Positions 1-11,997 of a stretch of 64,000 nucleotides of DNA are shown here, one piece after another (within the stretch, counting starts at the first letter, position 1; each line of letters opens with the position of its first letter). The position numbers were made by a program, and so were the translations under genes. The DNA comes from Cyathus striatus. Lineage: Eukaryota > Basidiomycota > Agaricomycetes > Agaricales > Nidulariaceae. The notes beneath the pieces are model-generated. The model had not been told where the DNA came from and ran no database searches. It was given only the letters and a program-made list of their open reading frames with translations. The stretch covers positions 3,224,001 through 3,288,000 of the forward strand of contig JAOVFP010000004.1 of assembly GCA_025738555.1 (NCBI GenBank), written 5' to 3'.

Positions 1-162
1 CTTGAACCTAGTCCTGCACGACACCCTTGCCGTTACAGTTCAGCTTCCTAACGTATAAGTTTAGAAAAGATACCAGCCCCCGCTTCAATTACATCAGTAC
101 TTCAATTTTGCATATATTTAAGAGTAGCCGCATAGCAGCAATCCCCAAGACCCAGTTAATAA
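1..162 (+). promoter_or_regulatory. Upstream region of FPPS copy 1
   Basis: The stretch holds a motif ACCAGCCCCCGCTTCAA (72-88) and a TATA-like CATATATTTAAG (110-121) about 45 bp before the ATG. Close versions of the first motif recur before FPPS copies 2 and 4, and the TATA-like word recurs before copies 3 and 4. Conservation between copies is visible directly. A promoter role is inferred and may simply reflect recent duplication. Confidence 0.45.
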
Positions 163-1395
163 ATGTCAAACGCAGCCTCACGCCGGGAAAAATTCAAAAG
201 CTTCTATACCACTATCCGCGATGAGCTGCTCGATCACATCGTTAAGGAGGGGATACCTCCCGACGCGGTTGAGTGGTACCGGAAGGTGAGTTGCATATTT
301 ATGTAGGTCAGTGAATTTTAATAACGCTGTTGGACTTCAAGAACATGGATTACAACCTCCCAAATGGAAAGTTCAACCGAGGGACATTTATGGTGGACGT
401 TATAGAAATCCTCCAAGGTCACCCACTATCAGAAGAAGAGTACCCGCGTGCAGCGGTGTTAGGATGGTGTTGTGAATTTGTAATATGTTCCCACTTTATA
501 CCCCCTGAGTTAAGCTAACACCAGCTTTACAGTATCAAGCATATTTCCTAGTAGCCGACGACATAATGGATTTCTCCATCACACGCCGCGGCCAGCCATG
601 TTGGTATCGAAACGAAGAAGTTGGGATGCGAGCTATAAACGATGCGTTCATGCTCGAAGCTGCGATTTATCATCTTTTGAAGGTCCATTTCCGGTGTGAA
701 CCCTATTACACGGATATTGTTGATCTTTTCCATGAGACGTTATATATCACCGAGATGGGGCAATTGCTGGATTTGGTTACAGCCCCGCAGGATGTAGTTG
801 ATCTTGGAAAGTTCTCCCTTGAGAGGTAGAGTTACCATTAACTTTCAAGTTGTCTGTTCCTGACATCGAAACCATTAGGCAGAACCTGATATCGAGATAC
901 AAAACCGCATACTCATATTACTTCCCTGTAGCTCTCGGACTAGCAATAACTGGCATCCCTCCTCTTTCCCAGGTCCCCTCGTCGCCTTCTAACCCCTACG
1001 AGGTAGCAAAGACAATTCTCGTGTCAATGGGCGAGTACTACCAAGTCCAAGACGACTTTTTCGATTTTGCTGGCCCTCCAGAGAAAATAGGTAAAATTGG
1101 CACAGATATCGTGGATAATAAGTGTTCCTGGTGTATAGTTACTGCGTTAAACCTTGCTACACCTGAGCAGAGGAAGATTCTTGAAGATAATTATGGAAGG
1201 AAAAATAAGGAATGCGAGGGGCGGGTTAAGGAGGTATTTGAGGAGGTAGGATTAAGGCGTGTGTATGCAGAGTATGAAGAGAGTGCTGTGGCTGAACTTA
1301 GAAGAAAGATAGAGGGTGTTGTGGAGGGTGAGGATGGGTTAAAGAAGGAGGTGTTCGAGAGTTTCCTTGGAAAGATATACAAACGCGACAAGTAG
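163..1395 (+). CDS. Farnesyl diphosphate synthase-like protein, copy 1 (intact)
   Basis: Polyprenyl synthase of the eukaryotic FPPS type, which condenses IPP with DMAPP/GPP for sterol and terpenoid synthesis. Exons are 163-285, 342-479, 533-825 and 879-1395, giving 356 residues, the usual family length. Visible motifs are NGKFNRG (the family's GGKxNRG), the first Asp-rich motif DDIMD followed by RRGQPCWYR, the RYKTA box, the second Asp-rich motif DDFFD, KIGTDI, and the C-terminal KIYKRDK. The residues before the first motif are Tyr-Phe, matching the aromatic pair that limits chain length in FPPS. Start chosen at the ATG aligned in all copies. Exon 2 (138 nt) and exon 3 (293 nt) are the same length in the other readable copies. 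Homology with copy 4 runs about 80 bp past the stop, then switches abruptly to monooxygenase sequence. Confidence 0.9.
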
Positions 1396-1474
1396 ATTAA
1401 CATATAGTTTTAGTTTCGTGTCAATTAATGAAGAGAGACTCAATCATACTTGACTCCGACTTGATTCATAATCA

Positions 1475-3447
1475 TCGAGAAAGAGGTGCAGGTGTGATGG
1501 TGCGTTTCTGTCATGTTAAATTCAGATATTTTGAGGATATCTTACTGATATCATATCATAATAGCCACACACTCTGGAGCTCCATAACTATTTGGGAACC
1601 CTCCCTGACGCCCTCAAGATCACGAAACGATTTCCTCCGCTTAGAATGTACGCGCCCGGAAGTACCAAATCGCTGTTCGACCGGGAAATGGCACCTTACG
1701 TCGAGCCCACCCCCATATTCCTTATGTATGTTTAATTTGCTCCTCTTGGTCCGCATCCTGACACATCCACAATTAGTCAAACCCTTTATCCCTTGGGTAA
1801 AACCATCATGAAGCAATCCTTCGCTCATATATCAAGAGATTCGGTGTTGAGGTTGAACTCGGAACGACGCTTGAGAAGTTTGAGCAGTTTGAGGATCATG
1901 TCGTTGCGCACCTCGTTAAAACAGTTGGGGACACAACGGTTCCAGAAACGGCCAAAGCATCTTGGCTTATCGGAACGGATGGTGCTCGCGGCGTTGTTCG
2001 AAAACAGCTCAACTGTTCGTTCCTTGGAGAAACCTTTGAAGGTGAACATATGGTCGTTAGTGATATAAATGTAAAAGGACTCGATTCTGCGGTTAGCTAC
2101 TTATCATATATTCCCTTCCAGGAAGTTCTAACTGTTGATACTGCAGTTCTGGCATACCTGGGGTGATCCTAAAGACAAAGCGTGAGTTTATTATTTAGCT
2201 ATAAAAAAATCATATTATATTTACTCACAATATGCTCAAGTATGTCAATACGCCCTTCTGGCCAAGATCCGAAGATTTTCAATTTCGTTATCCTCGGGAA
2301 GAACGCAAATCACGATGCCCTGAACTCCAGTCACGAGAAACTCGTTTCTTTCCTATACGAAAAACAGGATCGAAGGGTTTAATAACCTTCGGAGACGTGA
2401 TATGGAACAGTGTCTATCGGTAAATATCTTTATTATCTCTCTCAAGTACATCAACGACTTACGAGTTATGCAGTGCCAATGTTCGCATGGTCGATAAATT
2501 CCACGTAGGAAGGGTCTTCATTGCCGGAGGTGTGTCTAATACATTTATTCTAGATTCAAAAGTTTTGACGCGTGTCTTAGATGCTGCCCATTGCCATAGT
2601 CCCACAGGAGGCCAGATATGTAGTATAATCATCTACTGAAGCAATCACTAAGTTTCCACGCAACAGGGCATGAACTCCAGTGTACTGGACGCAGTATGTC
2701 AATCACCACAAACGAATTGCGTACCTTGGACTGATAGAATATGTTTAGTTTAACCTTGGATGGAAACTTGCTCTCGTCATTCGAGGCCTTGCACCTATCA
2801 CTCTTATCGACACGTACGACGAAGAACGACTCCCCGTAATCAGAGAAATGCTCCAGAAGACAGCCGTTCTCCTAAACCAGACAGTCAACCCCAAAGACCA
2901 GAATGACAGAGAAGCAGCTATGCATCATGGAGTAGAACTGCACATGCTGGGAGTCAACTATCGCAGCAGTTCCATTGTATTCGATGATGATACCCTCGAG
3001 AGGGCTATCGGAGCTGCATATGGCGTCGATAGTGCATTTGCTGCCAGAGCGGGAGATCGAGCACCTGATGCACCAGGACTGGTGCAAGTTACAGCCCCAG
3101 AAGGACAAACAAGCCTTTTCGAGCTGTTCAAAGCCAACTATCATACTGTGCTTGCGTTTGGAGGCGCCGAGCAACACGAAGGTTTGCTTTCGGCTGTCAA
3201 AAAGCTCCCCAAGGGATTGGTTAAGACCGTTTCGGTCCTTGGAGCTAGTGACGAGAAGCCAGCTACAGCCGAAGGATTTGACGTCGTCGTCGCTGATGGG
3301 GAAGGCTATGCACGTGCGGGATATCATGTTGTAGATGAAGAAGCCAAGTTTGTCGTTGTTCGTCCAGATGGCATTGTCGGGGCTCGCATTGGTACTGTTG
3401 CGAATGTAGAGAAGTACTTTTCTAAGATCTTCAACTGGATACTTTAA
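1475..3447 (+). pseudogene. FAD-dependent (PheA/TfdB-type) monooxygenase, headless pseudogene
   Basis: Paralogue of the gene at 62527. Aligned stretches include RERGAGVM (about 1480), LGTLPD (about 1590), a long central exon with TDGARGVVRKQL (about 1970), the WHTWGDP segment (about 2150), RPSGQDP (about 2260), the FAD-ribityl motif DAAHCHSPTGGQ (2579-2616, broken before its Gly by an intron), GMNSSVLDA (about 2670) and the C-terminal domain FNLGWKLAL to the stop (2747-3447). The exons with the N-terminal GxGxxG Rossmann motif are absent. TAA at 1798-1800 replaces the Gln of LGQHH, and the frame across the preceding junction does not hold. The donor after GGQ reads AT instead of GT (2617). 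The last exon, about 230 codons, is still open. Non-functional as a flavoenzyme; the C-terminal piece could still be transcribed. Confidence 0.82.
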
Positions 3448-4323
3448 TCAATGGAATATGTGCAAGTCGTATGTACCACTTACATGTGCTTTATACCAGT
3501 GTCATTTTCTGTACCTACCGTTAAAATGCATGAGCCTGTTCGTTAGAGATCATACAAATCACCGAATTTCTCACTTACTGTATTTATTGACATCCTCAAA
3601 TCGAAGACTACTATGTAAGTAGCACTTTCAATGGGATTTCATAGAGTGAGATGAAAAATTGCACACCGCGACACATTTGCATCACTCACGTAAAAACGCT
3701 TCTGTTTGTGCCTCAGACACACTTGTTCCATCTTCTGAGAAGCCTATTTTAGAAGGGCTGGTCGACCAGACGCATGGTCAACCGCAAGAGAAAGACCAGT
3801 GAATCGCCGACGCGTCATCATAGACCAACTCTCACGTACATGACCAAATAAAGAGTCATACTTCAACCACTGAAGTGAGCCTATAACGCTCGTCGCCCAC
3901 ACCGCGGTCCCCCTATAACCCGAGCTTGAAAGCGTTTACAGCCTGCCGGGATGCGTCACCCTCAGGCATCCAAAGTTCTTATACGTGAATGGTGCAGATT
4001 TGTAAGGCGAATCAGTAAATACCATAAGATACTTACTAAGATAAGATGAATATCATAGAACCGCGACCCACTATATCCCGAAATAATACAGTTTTTGGCG
4101 TTCGTCCGACGGAGATCAATGGTTTCACGGTTGGGAGTGAGTGGTTGCTTAGTTATCTGATAAGAATAGTTTATCAGATAACTGGAATGCTTTCAGGTGC
4201 AAGTAGGAACCGACTTACAAAGGGATACACTATAAAGCAGCTCGCGGATGACCTCAAAACCATAACAGTTCCTCTCTTCTCTCAACAATCACCCTTGTCT
4301 TCCAGACTTCTCTATTAACAACA
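3448..4323. other. Intergenic, no gene seen
   Basis: Lies between the monooxygenase relic and the dehydrogenase. I see no conserved protein, RNA gene or repeat. A nearly perfect short inverted repeat (TTATCTGATAAGAA / TTATCAGATAA, about 4155-4180) sits some 150 bp before the dehydrogenase ATG and could be a hairpin or a palindromic GATA-type site (inference). Confidence 0.4.
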
Positions 4324-5560
4324 ATGTCGCAACAGAAAGCGCTCTTCCTCGACAAAGTCAACGGAACTTTTACCTTATCCCCCACAGAAATCTATACCCC
4401 GGGCTCAGGCGAGCTTCTCGTACATATCAAAGCGGCCGCTTTGAACCCCATCGACTGGAAAATCCAGAAATACGGATTCGGGTTCACGAATTTCCCGCTT
4501 ATCCTCGGATTCGATGCTGCTGGTGTGGTGGAGGAGGTGGGTGAAGGTGTGGAAGGGTTCTTAAAGGGGGATAGAGTGTAAGGAATTTTATGATGCGAAG
4601 CTGGCTTTGGTTGTACTGACGATGGTTTGTAGGTTTTTCGAAGGGGACTTTACGAATCGTGGAGATGCGTTCCAGCAGTATGCTGTTGCGCCTGCTAATC
4701 GGACTGCCAAGGTCAGCTTCAACGAACCGCTGAGAAGTGGAGACTGACGCGTAATAGGTCCCAGCTGGATGGACATTCGACCAAGTCGCAACGCTCCCTA
4801 CGGCGCTGTTCACAGCCTGGATCGGGCTGTACCATAAGCTCCCGCAAGGCCTCGAGCTTGTAGGACCTAAAAGGGGAACGTATGCGGGCACACCTATTGT
4901 GGTTCTTGGAGGTGCAAGTTCTGTTGGGCAGTTTGGTAAGTGTATATTAGATACGCATTGGAGGCTTTCAACGCTGACCTTTGGAAATGCAGTCATCCAA
5001 CTCGCCAAGTACTCTGGCTTTTCCCCGATCATCACCACCGCGTCTACGAAGCATGAAGCGTTCCTTAAGTCTCTCGGAGCCACGCATCTAATCGACCGGT
5101 CGATACAATTATCTTCTCTTCCAGCAGAAGTAGCAAAGATTACGGGGGAGAGGATCAAGTTCGTGTATGACGCTGTTTCTTCTCCAGATACGCAACAGGC
5201 AGGGTACGATCTCCTAGCTGAGGGTGGGAAGATTACAATTGTCCAGCCTTCGAGAATTGTGGTGGTAGAGGGAAGTGGGAAGACAGTTGGAAACATTGTA
5301 TCGTTCGTCACTGCGCCTGAGAATGTGGAGCTCGTCAAGAGCGTTTATAGCGGTCTCACTGCGTTTTTGGAATCTGGGGTGATTGTGGTAAGTGTTCAAA
5401 TGTTTTATCATGGGTCAAGATACTGAATGAGATTGTGAAGCCTAATAAAGTGGACGTGGTGCCTGGAGGGTTGGGTGGGGTTTCGGAGGGCTTGAAACGG
5501 CTTGAGAATAATTTGGTGTCGGGGGTTAAGCTTGTTGTTCATCCTGATGAGACTGCGTAA
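4324..5560 (+). CDS. Medium-chain dehydrogenase/reductase (quinone oxidoreductase or enoyl-reductase type)
   Basis: NAD(P)H-dependent MDR enzyme that likely reduces a carbon-carbon double bond or quinone; substrate unknown. Exons are 4324-4577, 4633-4711, 4758-4935, 4993-5387 and 5432-5560, giving 344 residues. The N-terminal GroES-like fold is seen as NPIDWKIQ and LGFDAAGVVEEVG. The Rossmann core is GGASSVGQFVIQLAKYSG, with the intron falling just after SVGQF. The C-terminus GLKRLENNLVSGVK is typical. The zinc-ligand pattern of classical alcohol dehydrogenases is missing, so I place it among zinc-independent MDRs. Start chosen at the first ATG opening the family N-terminus MSQQKALFL. A deleted relic of a paralogue lies near 12 kb on the minus strand. 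Confidence 0.87.
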
Positions 5561-6536
5561 CTTGTTTATATTGAATTGTATGGAAAATTTCTAGAAGCGG
5601 TGTAACAGTGTAGATTTGAGCATTATGTGAAGAAAACAGATTGAATTTTGAAGAAAAAAATGGTTTGAAGAGCTATCACATGACTGTTTGTTTTGTGAAT
5701 TCACACGATCGAGAACGTGACAACGTCAAATTCAATTCAGAGACTTCTATTGTGCTATATTTGCATACTACCTTGGTATCAAACTCCAACAAATAAATCG
5801 GCTTCATTCTCAAACCAATTTCAAACTCGTCTCTTTTGCGTAAACCATAACTCTCACCTGACACCTCTCAACACTTGCCCGACATCGATATGTTACTACT
5901 ATGAAACTGTGATATCCTCTTTTATTGAGTGTAAAAAGGCTCAAAAGACACAGAACAAGAACATTCCCGGCGAGTTTATGACGTCGCTTAGAGACTTTTA
6001 GTGAAAACTGGCAAACTGCACCGAAACTGCGCCAAAGTCGTATGCATATCTACGCAGGGCAGAAGCGCATGGATCAAGACACTCTTCTCACTCGCAGTAA
6101 TAGCTTGCCAACAGCGCAGAGCTGCGCTTTTGGCGCTTCCACTGACAATGTTTGAATATGTCACCTGACTGGTGCCTGCCTTTCAGTGTTTGTATCTTAA
6201 AATAGCACATCCCGCAATACACGGTATCTACTACTATTGATTAGACAAGAGAGGCGATTCATGATCAGAAGTGCACAGCTGCGCAGCCTCGAACTCGTCG
6301 GCGAGTCAGTTTTTTCCTCCATTACAAACGGGACCTGATTTTCCCTCAGCGTCGGTGGCATAACTGCGCCTGACTCGGATGTAGCTTTCATTGCCCTGGT
6401 CTTAGGGCTGAACGGAACATATTTAACCAACGTGGTATTTCGATGTTGGGACAGCAAACAACAGCTAGACTTCACTCAACTCGCATACTACAATAACTTC
6501 GCTTTTACACCAATCTTCTACTCAACTACCACTACT
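5561..6536. other. Intergenic region upstream of small repeat-protein gene
   Basis: No gene recognised. A TATA-like CATATTTAACC (about 6418-6428) lies roughly 110 bp before the ATG at 6537 and is a plausible promoter element. A GC-rich stretch with several GCGCA words is present around 6020-6140, meaning unknown. Confidence 0.35.
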
Positions 6537-6827
6537 ATGAGCTCTTACTCCACCACCTCATCCACCGCCTCCCTCGTCTCCACTCATCAGCAGACGACTT
6601 CCAAAGACTACCAAGCAGCATTTGGCGCTTTATCTTCATCGTACGGCTTCGGTGGTGGCGTTCCAATCCTTCCTTCAATGAAGCCTACCAAACCACAGAC
6701 CGCGCCTCAGTCATCTCAGTGGAGTAGCGCTTCATCGAGCACGAAAGACTACTCAGCAGCTTTCGGGTCGCTCGCGAGCTCTTACGGATTCGCTGGAGGT
6801 GTTCCATCATTACCCTCGAGAAAATAA
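6537..6827 (+). CDS. Small protein with two KDYxAAFG repeats
   Basis: Single-exon gene of 96 residues, function unknown. After a Ser/Thr-rich N-terminus the protein contains two near-identical blocks. Each begins KDYxAAFGxLxSSYGF and continues with GGVPxLPS (residues about 22-46 and 72-96), separated by a Pro/Gln/Ser linker. No signal peptide, membrane segment or catalytic motif is visible. The start at 6537 opens the compact Ser-rich sequence; an upstream ATG in the same frame at 6432 would add 35 unlike residues just after the TATA-like site and is less likely. Small basidiomycete proteins with this type of YGF/GG block are, to my memory, annotated only as hypothetical. Confidence 0.65.
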   Translation: MSSYSTTSSTASLVSTHQQTTSKDYQAAFGALSSSYGFGGGVPILPSMKPTKPQTAPQSSQWSSASSSTKDYSAAFGSLASSYGFAGGVPSLPSRK

Positions 6828-9742
6828 TGAAGAGCGCCCGAACAGTAGAGTTTGAGAGAGAACTTATTTGGTATGTGATTCCGTTCATTAACAGAGCTCA
6901 GAAGTTGATTCCCATTTTAGAATGTATCCTGAAGGCTGATCTTCGTCAACGATATTCCAAATTTAGAACTATCGCAGGCGCACGCAACATAAAGCATGCA
7001 AATGCGGTTGCGCTACCTGTGTTGATACTCAGAGTAGCGAGGGATGCTTAGGGCATCAAGGGTTTATTATTTTAAATTCACCTTTTACGATTATTTTGTT
7101 ATTTTTTTTCGACTTCGCAGCTCACTGAAGAGCTCGAATAGCGTTTTATATTTAGTATTATCATTTGTAGACGACTATCGCAATACTTAATGGTTTGCCT
7201 AATATATTACATATTTTGATATCTACTGGTTTGAAGAGCCATCACATGACCTTATTATATAAGCTTGAGGTTAAACTTGTTGAGTCCTCCTACCTACCTC
7301 CGCGCTCCCAACCCTACAGTCTACAGTCTACCTACCTTCCGGAAGCCTACTTATTTACCCCAAAGCTTCCAAGCTCTGACTTAACCCACTATTATGCTTA
7401 GTGGTCTCCAAGGTCCCGCCCCTCAAACTTGCCTCAAACGCTGTTCTGCCTCTATGACAGAACTTATCAAAGCTAATGCTGTTCGACGACTAAAATGATC
7501 TCTGACTCGGGAAGATGACCCAATTCTCCATCCTTGACGGGAGCGATGTGCATACTGAACAAGAGGCGAGGAAGCAGTACAATTGTCTCACCTCACGCCC
7601 TGGCTTTACATCCCCCACCAATACGGACCCCGCCGCTGAAGAAAGGCCGCGTACTGTGCGACGAGGGGGGCCAAAGTCCTCCGATTGACTTTCCTTCACA
7701 TTCCGCACAAACGCCTTGCGTACCTTCTCGCAGAAGGGGTTGGGAAGGAAGAAAATGGAGAAAGCATCCTTGATGCAGGGATGAATGTGCGGCGCCACAT
7801 ATCGTTGGTTCTGTAGCTTTCTCCCGTCAATGTCACCTCTCGTGATAGGTACATGTCCGCGATGTCCTTTTGTCGGCGTTGATCATCCCGCTCTCTCACT
7901 CCCTCTCAATCTAAGTCTCAAAATGAAACTCACAAACCCTAATATGAAACCGATGTCAGTGGTATGGGCACACTTTCCCCCTCCGCGATGCCTGATATAC
8001 CCACACGTCACGCCATGGTGAGCTTAACCTCGGGTCATTGCCGCAAGCTCTTCGCTGACCAGGTCTATCATCGCCCCGGGACACACGGGCCCCGTCGCAG
8101 CAACACGAATGGGACGAACCCGTATACCACGCCCGTATTCCCCCCGAGGGGTGCTACGAGTACCTCATGCACCCCGACCTCCGATGTAACGAAGAACTAC
8201 GAGGGGCGTTGATGGAGAAAAGACGGAAAGGTTCATTGGGGTGGTACATCGACGCCAAAGACAGTTTTAGAGCCACTGCTATTCGGGGGTGATGGTACCG
8301 CGGCAGGTGTTTGTGTTTGTGTAGTCTGGAAGGTCGAGGGCGGTGCGCACGCTTGAGAGGATTCGGCCGAAGGGGGTTGCGGGAGAGATGCTTCCTTTGG
8401 GGCTGTATGAGGTGTGGGGTAGGGAAGCGGTCTCGGATAGGATGTTTGGGGATCAGATATGACTTACCTGGTATCACTTGTTTCGTACGTATTGTCTGCT
8501 ACGTATATCATTCAATAACTATATGCTCTCTAGACAGTACTCGAGTGCAATAACTTTGTATAGACATCAGCATCGTCGGCAGAGTCGATCGTGGTACCAT
8601 CAATATTCTGTCACATCCGTGTTTCCGAGGGACATGGATATGTGTCTTTAAGAAGAATTAGCCGAGGGACTGTTGCTCTGGTTTCCTTTCAAGGTTTGAA
8701 AATCAACCTAGGTCGACATTGGTGTGAGTGAAGTTTGGCTTAGGGTTGTTAGGGGCGGCCTCACACTGGAAGAAGCTGGGAAGAAGCGTGTTCGTTAACC
8801 GAATTCTATTATATCTATTTCTGTATAGTAGTGGAAGATACATTCGTGATTCGAAATTTGTTACATCCATAGTGAAATGTTATGATTATCGTATGCGGCT
8901 TATGATCCTTCGGGATCGTAGGTCCACTGACACTCCCGACGGCGGCACCTACCTGAATGGCATAATCTACATCGCAGGAGTGTCACTTACATGATGCCAC
9001 TGATGCATTCCTACGCTTTTCACAATCTCGTCCTGTATCTAAGCTTATTTTCTCAGGAACATGATTTTGTAGCTTGTCTAATACAGAATAATAATCGATA
9101 AAAATAACATTCCAGTAACACAGTTCATACCTCCGTGATGCGATGTGCCCTAATTATAGTTTCTTCACACTCATTGCAATGCAATCAGCTTTGTTCTGAT
9201 TTCGAAGTTGCGATAGCACCACTTCAGTGCACAATTTTTTTTGATATTAAGCGGTCCCTAGGGAATTTGATTGTAGCGCCTTGCTGGATTCTACCACTCG
9301 TATTCAGATGAACCAGACAGCTAAGTAAGCTTCTCGTCTTCGAATGAAGAACTGATCGTAGTGACGGCTTGCTATTCGCTAATCTGCAACTTCCACGCCT
9401 TCCATGTCTTGTCACAACTGTGCACTGTACCCGGTAAGGTATAGATCCGTATAGATCTATTTGCATTCGCGCTATATCAGTCTATATCTAGCTTCTGCAT
9501 TCCCACTGATAACCCAGGGCAGCTTGACTGTGGTGCGCAGCTGACGAAAATCACAGCGTCCACAGCCAGAAAGACATTTTATCACGCATTATATAGCGAG
9601 GCGAACGTGGAAATGTATTGTTGTAGCGCCACTGGTGGGTACAGATATATTTATAAACAAATTATATTTTTCCGGAGGTACCTAAGATTTATAAACTGTG
9701 CTCTCCTACGTCGAGTCAATTCTTGATGCCCATTCTTTCGTG
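6828..9742. other. Mostly gene-free region with unassigned coding-like stretches
   Basis: No complete gene can be supported. Two stretches on the plus strand look formerly coding: about 7510-7675 (reading FSILDGSDVHTEQEARKQY and on) and about 8098-8290 (reading EWDEPVYHARIPPEGCYEY and on to a stop near 8292), followed by a shifted frame to about 8457 (TLERIRPKGVAGEM and on). I do not recognise the family; they may be decayed exons of one gene. From 8500 to 9742 I see only non-coding AT-rich sequence. Confidence 0.3.
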
Positions 9743-11594
9743 ATGGCCAGCGCTCATGGACCAACGTTCGGTATGTGGATAGTTTCCCTTTTCCTGGAGA
9801 GTATGTAGGTCGACTATATTTTATTTTTCGTCTTGTGTGGTGCGGAAGCTGAGATCGCGGTTTTTAGTCTCTATGGATGCGGGATGTTGCAAGCCTGGTT
9901 ATATTTCCATTGGTATCCTAAGGATCATTGGGGGGTTAAATCCATGGTGAGTGAATAAGCACTCCGAGTAATATGGGATATTTCTATTAACTTATTATAG
10001 GTGGGGATTCTGATGTACGCGGGGTCGTCTTCTTCATATTCATAGCGCCTAACGAGAAATTGCAGAATATTAGAATCGCTCCAAGTGTCTCTTTTCTTCG
10101 CTTCGACATACCGTGCGTTCATCGAAAACTTTGGTGACCCCGATGCATTGTTCATCATCACTTGGGAAGATTCGGTATGTAAACCTATCGGAGTGTTGTA
10201 ATTGCTTCTGATTTTTTATCGTTTGTACAGACCCAACTTATCACAGGGGTGAGTTTGTCTCCCCTAGATGTGACTTAGCGCTAATATTCCACGAGTTCTT
10301 GTCAGCATTTGTAGTTCAAATGTGAGTGCCATCTCCCTGACTGTGTTTCATTCATTCTTGCTTATAGAGACATGCCAGATATTTCGCATCCTGTATATAT
10401 GCTCGTGGGTTCTTTCTACCCCCATGCCTGCCCTTTGAGTTGACATTTCGGTTGAAGTGGATAAACAGAAAAAGTTCGCCACACTCATCATTGTGAGCAT
10501 ACATGATTAGTCGTTCTTACGACAAGTCTAATGTGACCTAAAAGGTAGCCCTTGCGTTAACGCAAATTGGTATGTACCCCAATAGCATCCATGTACGTGC
10601 TCTGCTAATATCAATTTCCTGTTATAAAGGTGCTGGCATCGGTAAGTAAAGGTCATCAAGCTCGTATCATTCCTCACTCACGTATGACATAGCTCAAATG
10701 ACGGTTACGTCAGTTCATTTTCCCCTTTATTTTCTCCAAGAAGTAACGAGTTTGCACCAGTCAGAGACTTGGAAATCTGGCGAAATTAGGAAACACGAAG
10801 GTCTGTAAATAAACTCCTGAGACTGCAGTTTCTCCTAATATAGGTTTACAGGTTATTACAACTCTTCAAGCTGGCGCCGCTGCTTTATGCGATATTGTAA
10901 TTACAATAATGCTGGTACGCACTCTAGACAAGCAAAGAAGTGGAATCAAATCGTAAGTAAAAATACCCTCGCCGACTCTTTTGTGTCTGATACCGCTCCT
11001 TGTTCAGCACAAATTCAATGTTGAATATGCTGATAATTAACGCGGTAAACCGAGGGATGCTAACGGCATTTTGTGCTGTTCTATACATAATTCTGGTCTG
11101 TATACCTTCGCATGATGCACATGTCTTACTCACAGATATTCTAGTTTTGGTCCAAGCCCGGAACATTCTACTTCTTCTTAGGCTTGATATTAAGCAGCAA
11201 GTGTACGTCTACCTGTGTAAATTCCAAGTGATGGTTTGCTAACCTTTTCGTCCAGTATACATGAATAGCGCTTTAGCTACGTATGTTGATTTCCCATGAA
11301 GTCCTTGAAAGTGGCTAAAGTTATTCTTAGATTAAATACAAGACAACATATCTTGCAAAAGTCCTCTCGTAGCGAATGGCATTCAGTGCAGCTCGATACA
11401 CTAACAACCTCCAGTGGAATGGATTTCAATCGTAACGTTCCAATTCAAGTCAACGTTAATAGCGAAACTTTTTCTGATAGGCAGGATCCGGTAAACGTTA
11501 TCCTCTTTTGCTTGTGGGAAAAACTGACGCTATTTGTAACTAGGGGGCTGCCGGTTCGGGGCAAAAACAGAAGTTCATAGACGGAATGATATAG
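9743..11594 (+). CDS. DUF6534-type seven-helix membrane protein 1
   Basis: Multi-exon gene for a polytopic membrane protein of the basidiomycete DUF6534 family; function not established. Exons I can place are 9743-9804, 9868-9946, 10001-10023 and 10066-10174, then several small exons (AFVVQM, IYFASCIYA, KKFATLII and others), TNSMLNMLI near 11015, a PGTFYFFLGL block near 11157, the LNTRQHIL exon ending 11490, and the last exon 11544-11594. The helix order and the C-terminal LNTR motif (near 11331, after the last helix) are the family signature. The start MASAHGPTFG matches the neighbour MDGDDLGPTYG. Downstream at 13307 lies a paralogue with the same exon layout. The small exons were joined by comparison with that paralogue, so exact internal boundaries are less certain. 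Confidence 0.78.
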
Positions 11595-11997
11595 ATTTCT
11601 GTATACTTGATAACATTGTTGTAATTTGTGAAAGATATTTTTGAGCTCTACTACAAACTAAGTTGCGACTGTTATAGTAGTACTTATGGTACTTCAGATC
11701 AAACTAAACGAAGTTACATGTCAGAGTATTACATAAGTATGATACGTTCGGCAAATTGCGTCACAGCATCAACATGGCAATGGGATGTCTCATCATTGTG
11801 TGAAGTTGAACCCAAGTTGAACCACCTCCTCCATTACAGTTACATCATCTTAACTCGTCCACAGCTAAATGTTATCCCTGGGACATTCCTTAAAGAGTCT
11901 TAAACCTCTCCTAGTAAATGGGATCTACATACAAGTCAAACAGTAATCTTTCAACGCCGACACAGAGCCGACACGTCAGGCAGTCTCATCAGAATTA
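11595..11997. other. Intergenic, nothing recognised
   Basis: Between DUF6534 gene 1 and a dehydrogenase remnant. Only short frames without recognisable motifs. Confidence 0.35.

Noticed and set aside
1191..1403. Opposite-strand open frames across FPPS exons
   Set aside because: Composition mirrors the real gene on the other strand; no homology or splice logic.
8154..8477. Arg/Pro/His-rich minus-strand frame
   Set aside because: Low-complexity antisense of a coding-like plus-strand stretch; no support as a protein.
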